This document shows, piece after piece, positions 8,879-17,574 of a DNA stretch of 59,962 nt. A program made the position numbers and the translations under genes. The notes under the pieces are model-generated. The model made no database searches. It was not told the DNA's origin and saw only the letters and a list, made by a program, of their open reading frames with translations. Every line of letters starts with the position of its first letter. Positions within the stretch are counted from its first letter, which is position 1. Source of the DNA: Bacteroidales bacterium (GTDB lineage: Bacteria; Bacteroidota; Bacteroidia; Bacteroidales; Lentimicrobiaceae); NCBI GenBank assembly GCA_024636955.1, contig JAGXGB010000058.1, positions 1-59,962 on the forward strand, in the 5' to 3' direction.

Positions 8879-9400
8879 ATGAAACCAATAAAACTTATCA
8901 TTATCGCCATTGCCCTTTCCTTCGGAGGTATGCTTCAGGCACAGGTGTCAATGAATGTGAATGTAGGTTCCCCTCCAATGTGGGGTCCTGCTGGTTACAG
9001 CAACGTTCAATATTATTATTTGCCTGATGTTTATTCTTATTATGATGTTCCATCCTCACAATTCATTTACTACGAAGGAGGCAAGTGGGTGCGGAAAGCA
9101 CATCTTCCTAACAAGTACAGGAATTATGATTTGTATTCTGGATATAAGGTAGTATTGTCTGATTATCGCGGAAACTCACCATATGCTCATTACAAGCAAC
9201 ATAAATCTAAATATGCCAAAGGGTATCGTGGCAAACATCAGGACAATATTGGAGCAAATCCAGGTCATGGGAACAAGTCAAATAAAATGAAAGTAACCGG
9301 AAAATCTGTTAAGCAATCGAAGCAGGCGAAACACAATAGCAGCAAAGCTAAGAGTAGCCACAACTCAAAGGGAAGCAAAGGAAGTAAAGGCAAGAAGTAA
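8879..9400 (+). CDS. Secreted Tyr- and Lys/Ser-rich protein, function unknown
   Basis: I do not recognise a named family. The 173-residue product has a signal peptide (MKPIKLIIIAIALSFGGMLQAQ). A Tyr/Pro-rich segment follows (about 30-75, YYYLPDVYSYYDVP and FIYYEGGKWV), resembling small Bacteroidota proteins with YY.Y.PD motifs. The tail from about 105 is strongly basic and low in complexity (Lys, Ser, Gly, His, Asn). It probably acts in the periplasm or on the surface, perhaps by binding polyanions; that is inference. An overlapping frame at 8842-9027 is a shadow. It stands alone between the divergent mla operon and the barrel protein. Confidence 0.8.
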   Translation: MKPIKLIIIAIALSFGGMLQAQVSMNVNVGSPPMWGPAGYSNVQYYYLPDVYSYYDVPSSQFIYYEGGKWVRKAHLPNKYRNYDLYSGYKVVLSDYRGNSPYAHYKQHKSKYAKGYRGKHQDNIGANPGHGNKSNKMKVTGKSVKQSKQAKHNSSKAKSSHNSKGSKGSKGKK

Positions 9401-9485
9401 AAATGTATAACTTTTAATTATTAGCTTACTAATACACAACATTACAATAATCAAACAATTAAACTAACAACTTAAAATCAAAAAA

Positions 9486-10025
9486 ATGAAAACAAGAATT
9501 TTTACTGCGATCACAGTGTTAATGATGATGACCACCACTTCATTTTCGCAAAACACTACCTCTTCTGAAAACTATGGAGGTGTATTGAATCTGGGCTTAG
9601 GAATTGGAGGCTATTCAGGATATTACGGTTATGCCGGACGCTCATTACCAGTATTTACTGTTAACTATGAATTTGACGTTGCCCGCAATTTCACTCTGGC
9701 TCCATTTATTTCGTTATATTCATACAGGCACAATGACGATCATTACCGTGAAACTATCATACCTATAGGTGTTAAGGGATCATTATATTTAGATCAGATT
9801 CTTAAAGCTGGTTCAGACTGGGATTTTTATCTTGCTGGTTCATTAGGCTTTGCTCTTAGGAATTCAAGATGGGACGATGGTTACAATGGAAACACTTTAT
9901 ATCATGACAGAAGTCCGTTGTTCCTTGATTTACATTTAGGAACAGAATATCACATTAGTAACAACCTTGGACTCTTCCTCGATTTGTCAACCGGTGTTTC
10001 AACTATAGGACTATCATTCCATTAG
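9486..10025 (+). CDS. Small outer-membrane beta-barrel protein
   Basis: 179 residues with a signal peptide ending near SFSQ (residue 21). Alternating hydrophobic/polar strands rich in Gly, Tyr and aromatic residues follow (VLNLGLGIGGYSGYYGYA, VNYEFDVARNFTLAPFISLY, WDFYLAGSLGFAL, LFLDLHLGTEYHIS). The chain ends in a strand with a terminal aromatic-His pair (STIGLSFH), typical of outer-membrane barrels. About eight strands are expected. The specific role is unknown; such proteins are common in Bacteroidota as porin-like or structural proteins. A strong hairpin terminator follows 60 bp downstream. Confidence 0.8.
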   Translation: MKTRIFTAITVLMMMTTTSFSQNTTSSENYGGVLNLGLGIGGYSGYYGYAGRSLPVFTVNYEFDVARNFTLAPFISLYSYRHNDDHYRETIIPIGVKGSLYLDQILKAGSDWDFYLAGSLGFALRNSRWDDGYNGNTLYHDRSPLFLDLHLGTEYHISNNLGLFLDLSTGVSTIGLSFH

Positions 10026-10086
10026 AATTAATTAAAGACAGATTTATATTGATCTTTTAAATCACTATAAATAGCTCGTATTACTG

Positions 10087-10131
10087 ACAAGTATTTTCAG
10101 GTTCATCCTGAGAGTACTTGTTTCATTTTAT
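10087..10131 (+). terminator. Hairpin terminator after the barrel gene
   Basis: The arms ACAAGTATTTTCAGG (10087-10101) and CCTGAGAGTACTTGT (10107-10121) pair at 13 of 15 positions with two G-T wobbles, closed by a 5-nt loop. TTTCATTTTA follows. It lies 62 bp after the stop at 10025. Confidence 0.75.
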
Positions 10132-10400
10132 CAAAGTATCAAACCATTGTTATGGACATTCAATTAGTGCAGATTTTTTGTGGTCACAAGAAGTGAGATA
10201 TTAAATATTGCCTGAATTTACTCCATAATTCAGCTTAATGTTATTATTTTTGTGAATGAACTAAGCACAAATGAAAATTAACTTTAACAAGGAATATTAT
10301 GTTTCATACCTGCACCACATCACTTAATAATGTAGTGACAGCATCATACTTCCATATTTATCAGGTTGCTTAAAATTACTCATCATAACAAGTCCCCAAT
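10132..10400. other. AT-rich gap, nothing recognised
   Basis: The rest of the gap before 10401 shows no open frame with coding character, no RNA gene and no periodic array. The promoter of the 10401 gene must lie here, but no TAnnTTTG/TTTG pair with correct spacing was found. Confidence 0.5.
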
Positions 10401-11231
10401 ATGCAAGCTGCAAGAAGTGTAATTTTAAGGCAATTGTTGATTAACTATACAAACTTAAGATCCTTAATCATAATCCTATCAGTACTGACCAGCAACATCG
10501 CATTTGCCCAGGAATCTGATAAGTTCCTTTACGAATTCATTGGGGGCAACAAACGGAGTTATGATAATTTAGTTTCAAAATACAGCGGTTTTGATTTCTC
10601 AGAAGTATGGAATACTGCAGAGAATTATCATGTATTTGGAATCATTGGGGATGAGCACAGGCGGATTAAAGTCAAATTACTTACAGTTGAAAAGGGTACT
10701 TCTGGCAACACTCAATATCAGGTTTTAGGGAAATCATCTGTTATGGGAAATGTTTGTGATTTCACCGGTGCTATTAATATTAAACAAATTTACGTGTTCA
10801 AACAAAATGTTGAACAAGTTAATGAAAGTGAAAACTTTCCATCAAACTTAAGAGGCATTGTAGTGGCCGACTATGAATTCCTTGAAAATACTCAACAGAA
10901 CCATGTGGGAATATTCTCGGGTAAGGTATACACCAAATGGTATCTGGATTCATTAAACAGAATTGTTTACGATGACACCGATTTAAATATATCAGGGTAC
11001 ACAAACAATGCTTTTATTGGTTATTGGAACAGTTATGAAGGTAATGACATGAGAATTTGTAACTGGGGTGATTACAGGGTTCCATTGACTAACAGTGATT
11101 TTGACATTGGAACTGATTTTTTTATGCCTTCCAGTAATTACAGGTTAAAAGGTTGGGATAACTATATTAAAGCCTGGCTTGAAGATGATGCTAAAGCCAA
11201 AACAGATGAATTACACCCTTGGTGGCAATAA
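10401..11231 (+). CDS. Secreted protein, function unknown
   Basis: 276 residues. A hydrophobic segment at about 20-36 (SLIIILSVLTSNIAFAQ) acts as a signal peptide with cleavage near AFAQ, preceded by an unusually long N-terminal stretch (MQAARSVILRQLLINYTNLR). There is no later Met before the signal, so the start is kept. The mature part is acidic and aromatic (GGNKRSYDNLVSKYSGFDFSEVW, YEFLENTQQNHVGIFSGKVYTKWYLD), ends in HPWWQ, and matches no family I know. The predicted location is periplasm or surface. It stands alone, about 130 bp before the lipoprotein at 11365. Confidence 0.7.
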   Translation: MQAARSVILRQLLINYTNLRSLIIILSVLTSNIAFAQESDKFLYEFIGGNKRSYDNLVSKYSGFDFSEVWNTAENYHVFGIIGDEHRRIKVKLLTVEKGTSGNTQYQVLGKSSVMGNVCDFTGAINIKQIYVFKQNVEQVNESENFPSNLRGIVVADYEFLENTQQNHVGIFSGKVYTKWYLDSLNRIVYDDTDLNISGYTNNAFIGYWNSYEGNDMRICNWGDYRVPLTNSDFDIGTDFFMPSSNYRLKGWDNYIKAWLEDDAKAKTDELHPWWQ

Positions 11232-11364
11232 GTAGTTTTCCTTTTTCGTGCATACTACAACATTTTATAACTCAAAGTGTTGATTATTAGAGCAATAGGT
11301 TAATCTAAAGATTTAAATTGCCTTTTTTCATAATACTAATTAGTAGAAACTTAAATCACGAAAA

Positions 11365-11805
11365 ATGAAACTTTCAATGTATTTCTTAACAGTAGCCGCT
11401 ATATTTCTGTTCTCAGCATGTGCTGAAACGACACGGTTCCCGGTGTCAAGTCTCGCACCTGCAGCTGAAATCAAGGCTAAAACTAAAGTTGATAATAATA
11501 ACAATAATGTAATCACTGTTGAAGCAAGAAACCTTGCAAGCCCTGAAAGAATTGACCCTTCAAGCACAGCATATGTTCTTTGGATTGAAACGAATGACAA
11601 TCAGATAAAGAATCTTGGTCAACTAATAAATGAAAATGCTGAAACAGCAACTCTCACTACCATAACACCTTTTGACTTTAAAGAGTTATTCATCACTGCT
11701 GAATCTAGCGGCAGTGTTAATACTCCATCAGGAACTGAAATTTCAAGGGTGGCAGTTAATCTGCCTTCAAATACTGCTGCAACTGATGAAGTTGATTACG
11801 ATTAG
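11365..11805 (+). CDS. Lipoprotein, paralogue of 42787-43344
   Basis: 146-residue lipoprotein with lipobox FSAC (Cys19). The mature part starts AETTRFPVSSLAPAAEIKAKTKVDNNNNN and continues as an Ig-like beta domain (VITVEARNLASPERIDPSSTAYVLWIETND). The same succession, including KFPVSQVAPEAEIKAKTRVDQDNN and STEYVVWIETDD, occurs in the lipoprotein at 42787, so the two are clear paralogues 31 kb apart. The -Y-V-LW-ET-...-NLG-L pattern resembles the extracellular domain of anti-sigma-K (RskA-like) proteins, but no sigma-binding domain or membrane helix is present. Function unknown. The tail is acidic. It is convergent with mntP. Confidence 0.8.
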   Translation: MKLSMYFLTVAAIFLFSACAETTRFPVSSLAPAAEIKAKTKVDNNNNNVITVEARNLASPERIDPSSTAYVLWIETNDNQIKNLGQLINENAETATLTTITPFDFKELFITAESSGSVNTPSGTEISRVAVNLPSNTAATDEVDYD

Positions 11806-11847
11806 TATGCCTCACCAAGGGAAGACAATATGACGGATAAAGAGTAA

Positions 11848-12432
11848 TTAGAGTAAGAGATGTTCGGCAAGGATTCGTATGCCTATTATAATTAGCACGA
11901 CGCCCCCGAGCATCTCCATCCTCTTGCCGAATCGATTGCCTACTTTCTTTCCGAAGAGTATACCGAGCATTGACATCACAAAAGTGACACTACCAATAAT
12001 AAGTACTGGCATTAGCACCGCTATCCAGAGAAGGGTTTCAGGCATAGAGATAAAGGATAGACTCATTCCAACTATCAATGCATCAATACTGGTGGCAACT
12101 GACATGGTAATGAGCACTGTAGGATTTAATGGGTTAAAGGTAGTTCTGGCATCCTTATGTTTTGTGCTTTCGTATATCATTTTTATGCCAAGGAAAGCGA
12201 GTAAAATAAACGCTACCCAATGATCAATTGGTTTAAGGTATTCCTGTAAACCAATACCCATCATCCATCCTAAGAAGGGCATAAGACCTTGAAAGAAAGC
12301 CAGCGAAAAAGCAATGATTAGGGCTTTGTTAAAACGGATTCCGGGTAACATAAGTCCACTGCTTACAGAAACGGCAAATGAATCCATTGATAGCCCGAAA
12401 GCAATTAAGAAGAGACTAAAGAAATCCATCAA
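11848..12432 (-). CDS. mntP: Manganese efflux pump MntP
   Basis: A six-helix inner-membrane exporter protecting against excess Mn(II). Its 194 residues match the family. Both internal halves carry the conserved acidic motif: GLSMDSFAVSVSSG near residue 14 and ATSIDALIVGMSLSF near residue 113, where the Asp residues are needed for transport in characterised MntP. It is preceded on the minus strand by an exact TAATTTTG -7 element about 40 bp upstream. The leader is therefore too short for the yybP-ykoY manganese riboswitch that controls mntP in some bacteria. Confidence 0.93.
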   Translation of the reverse strand: MMDFFSLFLIAFGLSMDSFAVSVSSGLMLPGIRFNKALIIAFSLAFFQGLMPFLGWMMGIGLQEYLKPIDHWVAFILLAFLGIKMIYESTKHKDARTTFNPLNPTVLITMSVATSIDALIVGMSLSFISMPETLLWIAVLMPVLIIGSVTFVMSMLGILFGKKVGNRFGKRMEMLGGVVLIIIGIRILAEHLLL

Positions 12433-12570
12433 TACCCCTCATTTGGTGTTGCAGCAAAATTATTGTTTTTATTAATAGCTGAAGGTTAGGATTTTAAATA
12501 AGTTTTGCTTAAAGAATACTAAAAAAAATGCATATCAGATTTAAGGCAAAAAATTAATTTGGCAATGACT

Positions 12571-13773
12571 TCATTGAATAATAACCCTTGCAATTTCATC
12601 ACGCATTTCAATAAAATGTGGGCGAAGGAAACTATTCCCATCGGTACCATAATTTACAATAAGTGACATTATTGTATTGTGTTCAGGAAAATAAAACAGG
12701 TCAGCACTATACGCAAGATCGCGACCCCGATGTCCCCAGGCATAATCCGTATCAGGATTCCCAATATCAATAAAATCCTTATAGCACCCTACTCCTAAGA
12801 GTTTGCGGCTTTCTGCCGCAGGATGGAATTCAAGCATTTGGTCAAGCGATGCTTGTGTGAGCAGAGTCTTTTGCACAAAGAGAGCTTCTGCAAACAAGTG
12901 CATATCCCATACGGTGGAATATACACCTCCATATCCATTTCCACTTCCTGTATTCCATTGAGTCAGGTTTTCAATATTACCATTGTTGTAGAGGTCATAA
13001 TATCCCTGGGCAACTCCTATCTTGGGAAGATCTTCGTGCCAGTAATAGTATGTGTCAGTTAAACCCAGTGGTTCAAAGATTTCCTTCCGAAGCGCATTAC
13101 TGTGTGGTTCACCTGTAGCAGCTTCAACTACCATACTCAACAACAAGTAATTGGTATTTGAGTACCGGGCAGAATCACCTGAATTGAAAGCAAACACGGG
13201 GTCCTTGTCATAAACATACTTTAGCAGTTCATCACTGGTCCATTTCTTGGAAGGATCATTCAATACCTGCAAGTAAAATCCCTGATCATCTATAACATCA
13301 TACAAACCGGCTGTATGATTCATCAGGTTCTTAACTGTGAGTGGAGCATTGCCATTGCCAATTTTCTTAAGCTTATCAGCACTAATGTATTTACTTACCG
13401 GATCATCAACAGACAGGACACCTTTCTCCTGTAATTTGAAAATTGTAGTAGCAAGCATCATTTTCGTAATGCTGGCAATTTTGGAAATATGACATGGCTG
13501 CATCAATACGCTTTCAGCAATATCTGATCTGCCAGCTGAACCAATATAATAGCCGTTATCATCTTTAATAAGCAAAGAAACTCCCGGAATACCGAGGCTC
13601 ACATACTCATCAAGTATGACTTGATAATAATTACTTTTAGGATTTGTTTTATACAACGATTCAACCTCGAGTGGGCAATTGAGCTGAGGTGCTCTATTGA
13701 TCTCCTCCCTTGCACATCCATGTATGAAGACCAGTGCAACTGATAGAAGTATAGTGATTATGACTCGGGACAT
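12571..13773 (-). CDS. Serine beta-lactamase-like hydrolase lipoprotein
   Basis: A class C beta-lactamase/DD-peptidase fold protein of 400 residues. The N terminus has a lipobox (FIHGC, Cys20). The catalytic motifs are SITK (Ser101-Lys104), YSN (Tyr204-Asn206) and a third HRG (in WGHRGRD near residue 345) replacing KTG. Proteins of this type are usually esterases, amidases or D-aminopeptidases, not true antibiotic hydrolases, so a resistance role should not be assumed. The first residues overlap the end of the upstream barrel gene (13758-14465) by 16 bp, indicating co-transcription. Confidence 0.9.
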   Translation of the reverse strand: MSRVIITILLSVALVFIHGCAREEINRAPQLNCPLEVESLYKTNPKSNYYQVILDEYVSLGIPGVSLLIKDDNGYYIGSAGRSDIAESVLMQPCHISKIASITKMMLATTIFKLQEKGVLSVDDPVSKYISADKLKKIGNGNAPLTVKNLMNHTAGLYDVIDDQGFYLQVLNDPSKKWTSDELLKYVYDKDPVFAFNSGDSARYSNTNYLLLSMVVEAATGEPHSNALRKEIFEPLGLTDTYYYWHEDLPKIGVAQGYYDLYNNGNIENLTQWNTGSGNGYGGVYSTVWDMHLFAEALFVQKTLLTQASLDQMLEFHPAAESRKLLGVGCYKDFIDIGNPDTDYAWGHRGRDLAYSADLFYFPEHNTIMSLIVNYGTDGNSFLRPHFIEMRDEIARVIIQ

Positions 13774-14465
13774 GGAAGTCGTGTTGGGGCCGCCCTTCCG
13801 GGATCGACCGATTTTTTAAATAGTGTGAATTGTAATCCAAGTGAGAGAATACCATTTGGCAGAATAGGGACATAAGTTTTTACAAAAGGCATCTGTAAAC
13901 GAAAATCGTAATTAACAAAAATCCTTCTGATGTTATAGTTGTATCCGGCATCATAACCCACGCCTACACCAGCGCCGGCAACAAAGTAACCTCTCCATGG
14001 TGCATATGCAGTTTCCCACATTCCGTCACGTCGTACCAATTTATCTGTGTAGAGGAAACTCTGCATATATCCTGCATGTAGTGATATTTCAGCTGAAAAC
14101 TTTCTGATGTATCTTCTATAGCCCGCATGTGTTGTTAAAAGGAAAGCATGATTCACATATTGATGGTTAAACCAGGTAAGGCCAATATCCTGAAACCACT
14201 TACCGGTATATACCTCTCTGCCCCCAAGGCTAAAGGTATTGGTATTTTGAAACATAGGATTCCTGATTGTTTCACGCCATCCAAATTCATAAGCCACCCG
14301 TAAACCAGGATGTAGCGGTTGAGTGAAAGCTGCAGTTACTGATTCCGGAGGCAGAAGAGTAGCATTGTTCAGCACACAAATAGAGAATGGTTTGGATTTC
14401 CACGACTGTGAATGACTAATCCATGGCAATAAAATTAGAAGTAATAATAAGCTATGTCTTTTCAT
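13758..14465 (-). CDS. Outer-membrane beta-barrel-like protein
   Basis: An open frame runs up to 14651, but the sequence before residue 63 is not protein-like and overlaps the divergent gene. The ATG at 14465 opens a clean signal peptide (MKRHSLLLLLILLPWISHSQ), giving 235 residues. The mature part alternates aromatic and polar residues (LRVAYEFGWRETI, DIGLTWFNHQYVNHAFLLTTHAGYRRYI, YFVAGAGVGVGYDAGYNYNIRRIFVNYDF) and is Gly/Tyr-rich, as expected for a barrel of about eight to ten strands. It overlaps the serine hydrolase downstream by 16 bp. Function unknown. Confidence 0.75.
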   Translation of the reverse strand: MKRHSLLLLLILLPWISHSQSWKSKPFSICVLNNATLLPPESVTAAFTQPLHPGLRVAYEFGWRETIRNPMFQNTNTFSLGGREVYTGKWFQDIGLTWFNHQYVNHAFLLTTHAGYRRYIRKFSAEISLHAGYMQSFLYTDKLVRRDGMWETAYAPWRGYFVAGAGVGVGYDAGYNYNIRRIFVNYDFRLQMPFVKTYVPILPNGILSLGLQFTLFKKSVDPGRAAPTRLPCPES

Positions 14466-14601
14466 TCCAGCAGAATATGTTAGATTCCTTTTTCGGAACT
14501 CTCTATGCACCAAAAATAAGAATTTATCATTACTTTTATCCAATATTAACCTGTAGGTAGTGAATTTTAATTTTTCACTCCTCTTATAAATTTTAGTCAA
14601 T

Positions 14602-15522
14602 ATGCAAACAATCTTGGGTGCAGGAGGAGCAATCGGTAAGGAACTTGCCAAAGCTCTTACAAAATATACAAAAGAGATAAGGCTTGTTAGTAGAAATCCT
14701 CAGAAGGTTAATGAAAGCGATGAGGTATTTCAGGCTGACTTATTGAATGGCGCACAAGTATTGGATGCCGTAAACGGATCATCAGTAGTGTATCTGACTG
14801 CCGGATTGCCATATACTGCACAAGTATGGAAAAGGGACTGGCCTATAATTATGGCTAATGTAATTAATGCCTGCACCAAGCATAATGCACGATTAGTATT
14901 CTTCGATAACATATACATGTACGACCCTTCTCATATCGGCAACATGACAGAAAGAACTCCAATTAAGCCTTCAAGTGAAAAGGGTAAAATACGGGCTCTA
15001 GTCAATCAAATGATTTTTGATGAAGTGGATAAGGGTAAATTGTCTGCCTTAGTTGCTCGGTGCGCTGACTACTATGGACCCGGTGATATCAATACAAGCA
15101 TGTTATCGCAAACGGTTATTCAACCACTAAAAAATGGAAAGAAAGCAAATTGGCTCGGAGGAGTAAATTATAAACATTCTATGACCTATACTTTAGATGC
15201 CGGTAAAGCAACCGCCTTACTTGGTAATACCCCTGATGCCTTTAATCAGGTATGGCACCTGCCAACAGCTCCTGATCCGCTAACCGGAAAACAATGGATT
15301 GATGCAATTGCTAACGGACTAAATGTAAAACCCAATTTTCAGGTGGCTTCAAAGTTGATAGTTAGAGGTTTAGGTCTTTTTATGCCTATCATGAAGGAAA
15401 TGGTGGAAATGTATTATCAGTACGACCGGGATTATGTATTTGATAGTACGAAATTTGAGAACCGCTTTTCAATCAAAGCTACACCTTATGATGAAGGTAT
15501 AAGGGCAATTTTGGCCAAATAA
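14602..15522 (+). CDS. NAD-dependent epimerase/dehydratase family protein
   Basis: An atypical short-chain dehydrogenase with a Rossmann fold, 306 residues, cytoplasmic. The nucleotide-binding Gly motif GAGGAIG is at the very N terminus (residues 6-12, MQTILGAGG), confirming the start. The segment VRLVFFDNIYMYDP corresponds to the strand before the catalytic region, and ARCADYYGPGD is typical of extended SDR proteins. The usual YxxxK is not obvious, so it may be a reductase, an isomerase or a non-catalytic sensor like NmrA. Substrate unknown. It stands alone and is divergent from the 13758 barrel gene. Confidence 0.85.
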   Translation: MQTILGAGGAIGKELAKALTKYTKEIRLVSRNPQKVNESDEVFQADLLNGAQVLDAVNGSSVVYLTAGLPYTAQVWKRDWPIIMANVINACTKHNARLVFFDNIYMYDPSHIGNMTERTPIKPSSEKGKIRALVNQMIFDEVDKGKLSALVARCADYYGPGDINTSMLSQTVIQPLKNGKKANWLGGVNYKHSMTYTLDAGKATALLGNTPDAFNQVWHLPTAPDPLTGKQWIDAIANGLNVKPNFQVASKLIVRGLGLFMPIMKEMVEMYYQYDRDYVFDSTKFENRFSIKATPYDEGIRAILAK

Positions 15523-15633
15523 AACCCTAAAATATCTGTAAGCATTTGTAATATATTTGCTTCCCGACCACACAATTTTCAACACATTATGATGACCAAT
15601 TCCACACGGTGTTGAATCTATAATATTTAGTAT

Positions 15634-15741
15634 ATGCTTGACATCCAATATGTTAAATCTGTTGGCATGGCTTTTGTTTTCTATTTAGCTATACTCTTTC
15701 AGACTACAGAGTTAATTGGAAAAAGTGATGCTTTGTTTTAA
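15634..15741 (+). CDS. Possible 35-residue membrane peptide
   Basis: A short frame with ATG at 15634 encodes MLDIQYVKSVGMAFVF then YLAILFQTTELIGKSDALF. One hydrophobic segment (about residues 10-24) could span the membrane. Its stop codon lies at the foot of a strong terminator hairpin (15740-15796), and an exact TATATTTG -7-like element lies about 80 bp upstream. This suggests a short dedicated transcript: either a small protein gene or a small RNA in which the frame is accidental. No known family recognised. Confidence 0.4.
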   Translation: MLDIQYVKSVGMAFVFYLAILFQTTELIGKSDALF

Positions 15742-15796
15742 AATCCGGAACCTAATAACCGTTGCCCCCCGACATATTAGTTCCGGATTTTTTTTT
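15740..15796 (+). terminator. Strong Rho-independent terminator
   Basis: ATCCGGAACCTAATA pairs with TATTAGTTCCGGAT (one bulged C), enclosing a loop with six C, followed by a run of T (TTTTTTTTT). It is the best intrinsic terminator in the window. It lies about 220 bp after the epimerase and directly at the end of the 35-codon frame, so it more likely ends a separate short transcript. Confidence 0.85.
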
Positions 15797-15860
15797 GTAC
15801 AAATGGTTTAACTCAAAAATTTGCGATTCCGCAGAATTGGATTAATGATTCATTCAATCC

Positions 15861-15926
15861 ACCCTAGTATATACCAAGTATCAACCTAGTAGCAACCTAG
15901 TATAAGCATTGTACATTATACTAGGT
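15861..15926. repeat. 11-bp array with an inverted copy
   Basis: Four 11-bp units (ACCCTAGTATA, TACCAAGTATC, AACCTAGTAGC, AACCTAGTATA) are followed by a decayed fifth (AGCATTGTACA), all keeping GTA in phase. TATACTAGGT (15917-15926) follows, the exact reverse complement of unit four's core, making a 10-bp hairpin with a 12-nt loop. It sits in the 500-bp gap before the porin gene. Confidence 0.8.
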
Positions 15927-16132
15927 ATAGAGAATATTACAACATAGTTAATGAATGGTTGAACTTAATGAATCTCAGCTGGAAATTCTTATTTGTGAAG
16001 TACTAAAGAAACACATTGATTCCTTAATGTGCATTTTGAAAATCCACAATCTTATCTAAATGAATTCTATCCTGGAATAAGTGAGAATTTTAGCCCATTA
16101 TCCGTATGTCTTGCTTTGGATATGATACCGAT

Positions 16133-16152
16133 AATCATCATAAATGATGATT
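16133..16152. promoter_or_regulatory. Perfect dyad upstream of the porin gene
   Basis: AATCATCAT-AA-ATGATGATT is a perfect 9-bp inverted repeat with a 2-bp spacer, about 30 bp upstream of the predicted promoter of the porin gene. It has the form of an operator for a dimeric regulator. The regulator is not identified. The rest of the 15742-16245 gap holds the 11-bp array and nothing else recognised. Confidence 0.5.
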
Positions 16153-16180
16153 GCAGTCAATAATATCATAACATTTAGGG

Positions 16181-16212
16181 ATTGTGTACTCTGAATATCA
16201 GCGTTTTCTTTG
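16181..16212 (+). promoter_or_regulatory. Predicted promoter of the porin gene
   Basis: ATTG (16181-16184) and TTTCTTTG (16205-16212) are separated by 20 bp, matching the Bacteroidota -33/-7 arrangement with one mismatch in the first box and one in the second. Confidence 0.45.
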
Positions 16213-16245
16213 CAGTCAGTTAAATCACTTAAATCTGCAAACGTC

Positions 16246-17478
16246 ATGAACCTTCGTTTTTTACTTTTAACTTTCATTCTTTTTATCTCAATAGCTTTAC
16301 AAGCTCAAAATGTAGTTACTCCAGGTGAGGAAGCTCAAAACACATCTGATCAGCCATACCAAAATAGCGCTGAAGCAATGCTCAATGCCAACGGTAAATT
16401 AGGCATTGGTGGCTATGGTGAAGTGCATTTTAACCAGCCACTTAATAAGGACCAAAGAGACCTTGGAACGGTTGATGTTCATCGTTTAGTAATGTTTCTG
16501 GGATACAACTTCTCTAAAAACACATCTTTTGTTAGCGAAATAGAATTTGAGCATGCTAAGGAGCTATGGGTTGAACAAGCATTTCTTCAACATAAGCTTT
16601 CAAAACACATTAATTTTAGAGCAGGTCTTATGCTTGTACCTATGGGTATTGTAAATGAATACCATGAACCTACTACTTTCAATGGTGTAGAACGGCCAAC
16701 TATTGACTCGAGGTTTGCTATTAGTACATGGCGTGAAATTGGGGCCGGTTTTTCAGGCAACATATTACCTGCTTCATTGAAATATCAGCTTTATGTTATG
16801 AATGGGCTTAACGGGTATGATACTAAAGGCACTTTTACAGGAGCGGCAGGATTAAGGGAAGGGCGTCAAAAAGGCGCAAAAGCATATACTCACTCACCAA
16901 GTCTGTCAGGTAAAATTGAATATTACGGAGTAAAAAGTCTCAATGTTGGGGTGTCAGTATACTCAGGTCAATCGCAGAGCAGGCTTTTCAATAAACTGCA
17001 TAATGATAGTACAAACCTTATAAACCGCGCTGATTCTTCAATAGTTGGAATTTCAATGTTTGGAGCTGATGCAAGATATAAACTCGGCGGGCTTGAACTA
17101 CGGGGGCAATTCTATTACACTTCATTCGCTAATACACTTGAATACAATAAATTCACTACAGTAAATGGCAAAAGGAATGATCTGGGGCAGTCAATGATTG
17201 GCTATTATGTTGAAGCCGGATATAACGTTTTAAGGCATTGTAATAAAACCACTCAGGAACTTATTCCTTTTGTTCGGTACGAATTTTATAATACACACAA
17301 TTCGGTGGATGAAGCAACAGTTCAAAACATTGCTTATGAGAATGTAATGATCACTACCGGGCTAACTTTCAAGCTGCATAAGAATGCTGTTATTAAAACT
17401 GATCTTCAGTTTACAAAAAGTGCGAATGCAACTGAGTATTCAAAGGTGATAAATGCAGGAATAGGAGTGATGTTTTAA
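16246..17478 (+). CDS. Outer-membrane porin-like protein
   Basis: A beta-barrel porin of 410 residues from the ATG at 16246 (MNLRFLLLTFILFISIALQAQ, a clear signal peptide). An upstream TTG at 16210 would overlap the predicted -7 promoter box and is rejected. The N-terminal GIGGYGEVHFNQP and VDVHRLVMFLGYNFSKNTSFVSEIEFEHAKE, then FRAGLMLVPMGIVNEYHEPTTFNGVERP, match Bacteroidota porins related to phosphate-selective porins O/P. The C-terminal INAGIGVMF ends in Phe, as barrels do. The next gene, an exported FMN-binding protein, starts 97 bp later on the same strand, so the pair may act together in uptake or redox chemistry. Confidence 0.85.
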   Translation: MNLRFLLLTFILFISIALQAQNVVTPGEEAQNTSDQPYQNSAEAMLNANGKLGIGGYGEVHFNQPLNKDQRDLGTVDVHRLVMFLGYNFSKNTSFVSEIEFEHAKELWVEQAFLQHKLSKHINFRAGLMLVPMGIVNEYHEPTTFNGVERPTIDSRFAISTWREIGAGFSGNILPASLKYQLYVMNGLNGYDTKGTFTGAAGLREGRQKGAKAYTHSPSLSGKIEYYGVKSLNVGVSVYSGQSQSRLFNKLHNDSTNLINRADSSIVGISMFGADARYKLGGLELRGQFYYTSFANTLEYNKFTTVNGKRNDLGQSMIGYYVEAGYNVLRHCNKTTQELIPFVRYEFYNTHNSVDEATVQNIAYENVMITTGLTFKLHKNAVIKTDLQFTKSANATEYSKVINAGIGVMF

Positions 17479-17574
17479 AGAATTGTTAAAATTGATTTAG
17501 GGCTAGGTTGTAATATCGCAAATAATGATGTTTTAAAAATTTGGTATGCTCACTAACTAAACATGGATTGATAA

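Noticed and set aside
12433..12475. yybP-ykoY manganese riboswitch upstream of mntP
   Set aside because: The space between the predicted promoter and the start is about 40 nt and shows no such fold.
12571..13773. Antibiotic resistance beta-lactamase
   Set aside because: The third motif is HRG, not KTG, and the lipoprotein context fits an esterase or peptidase better.
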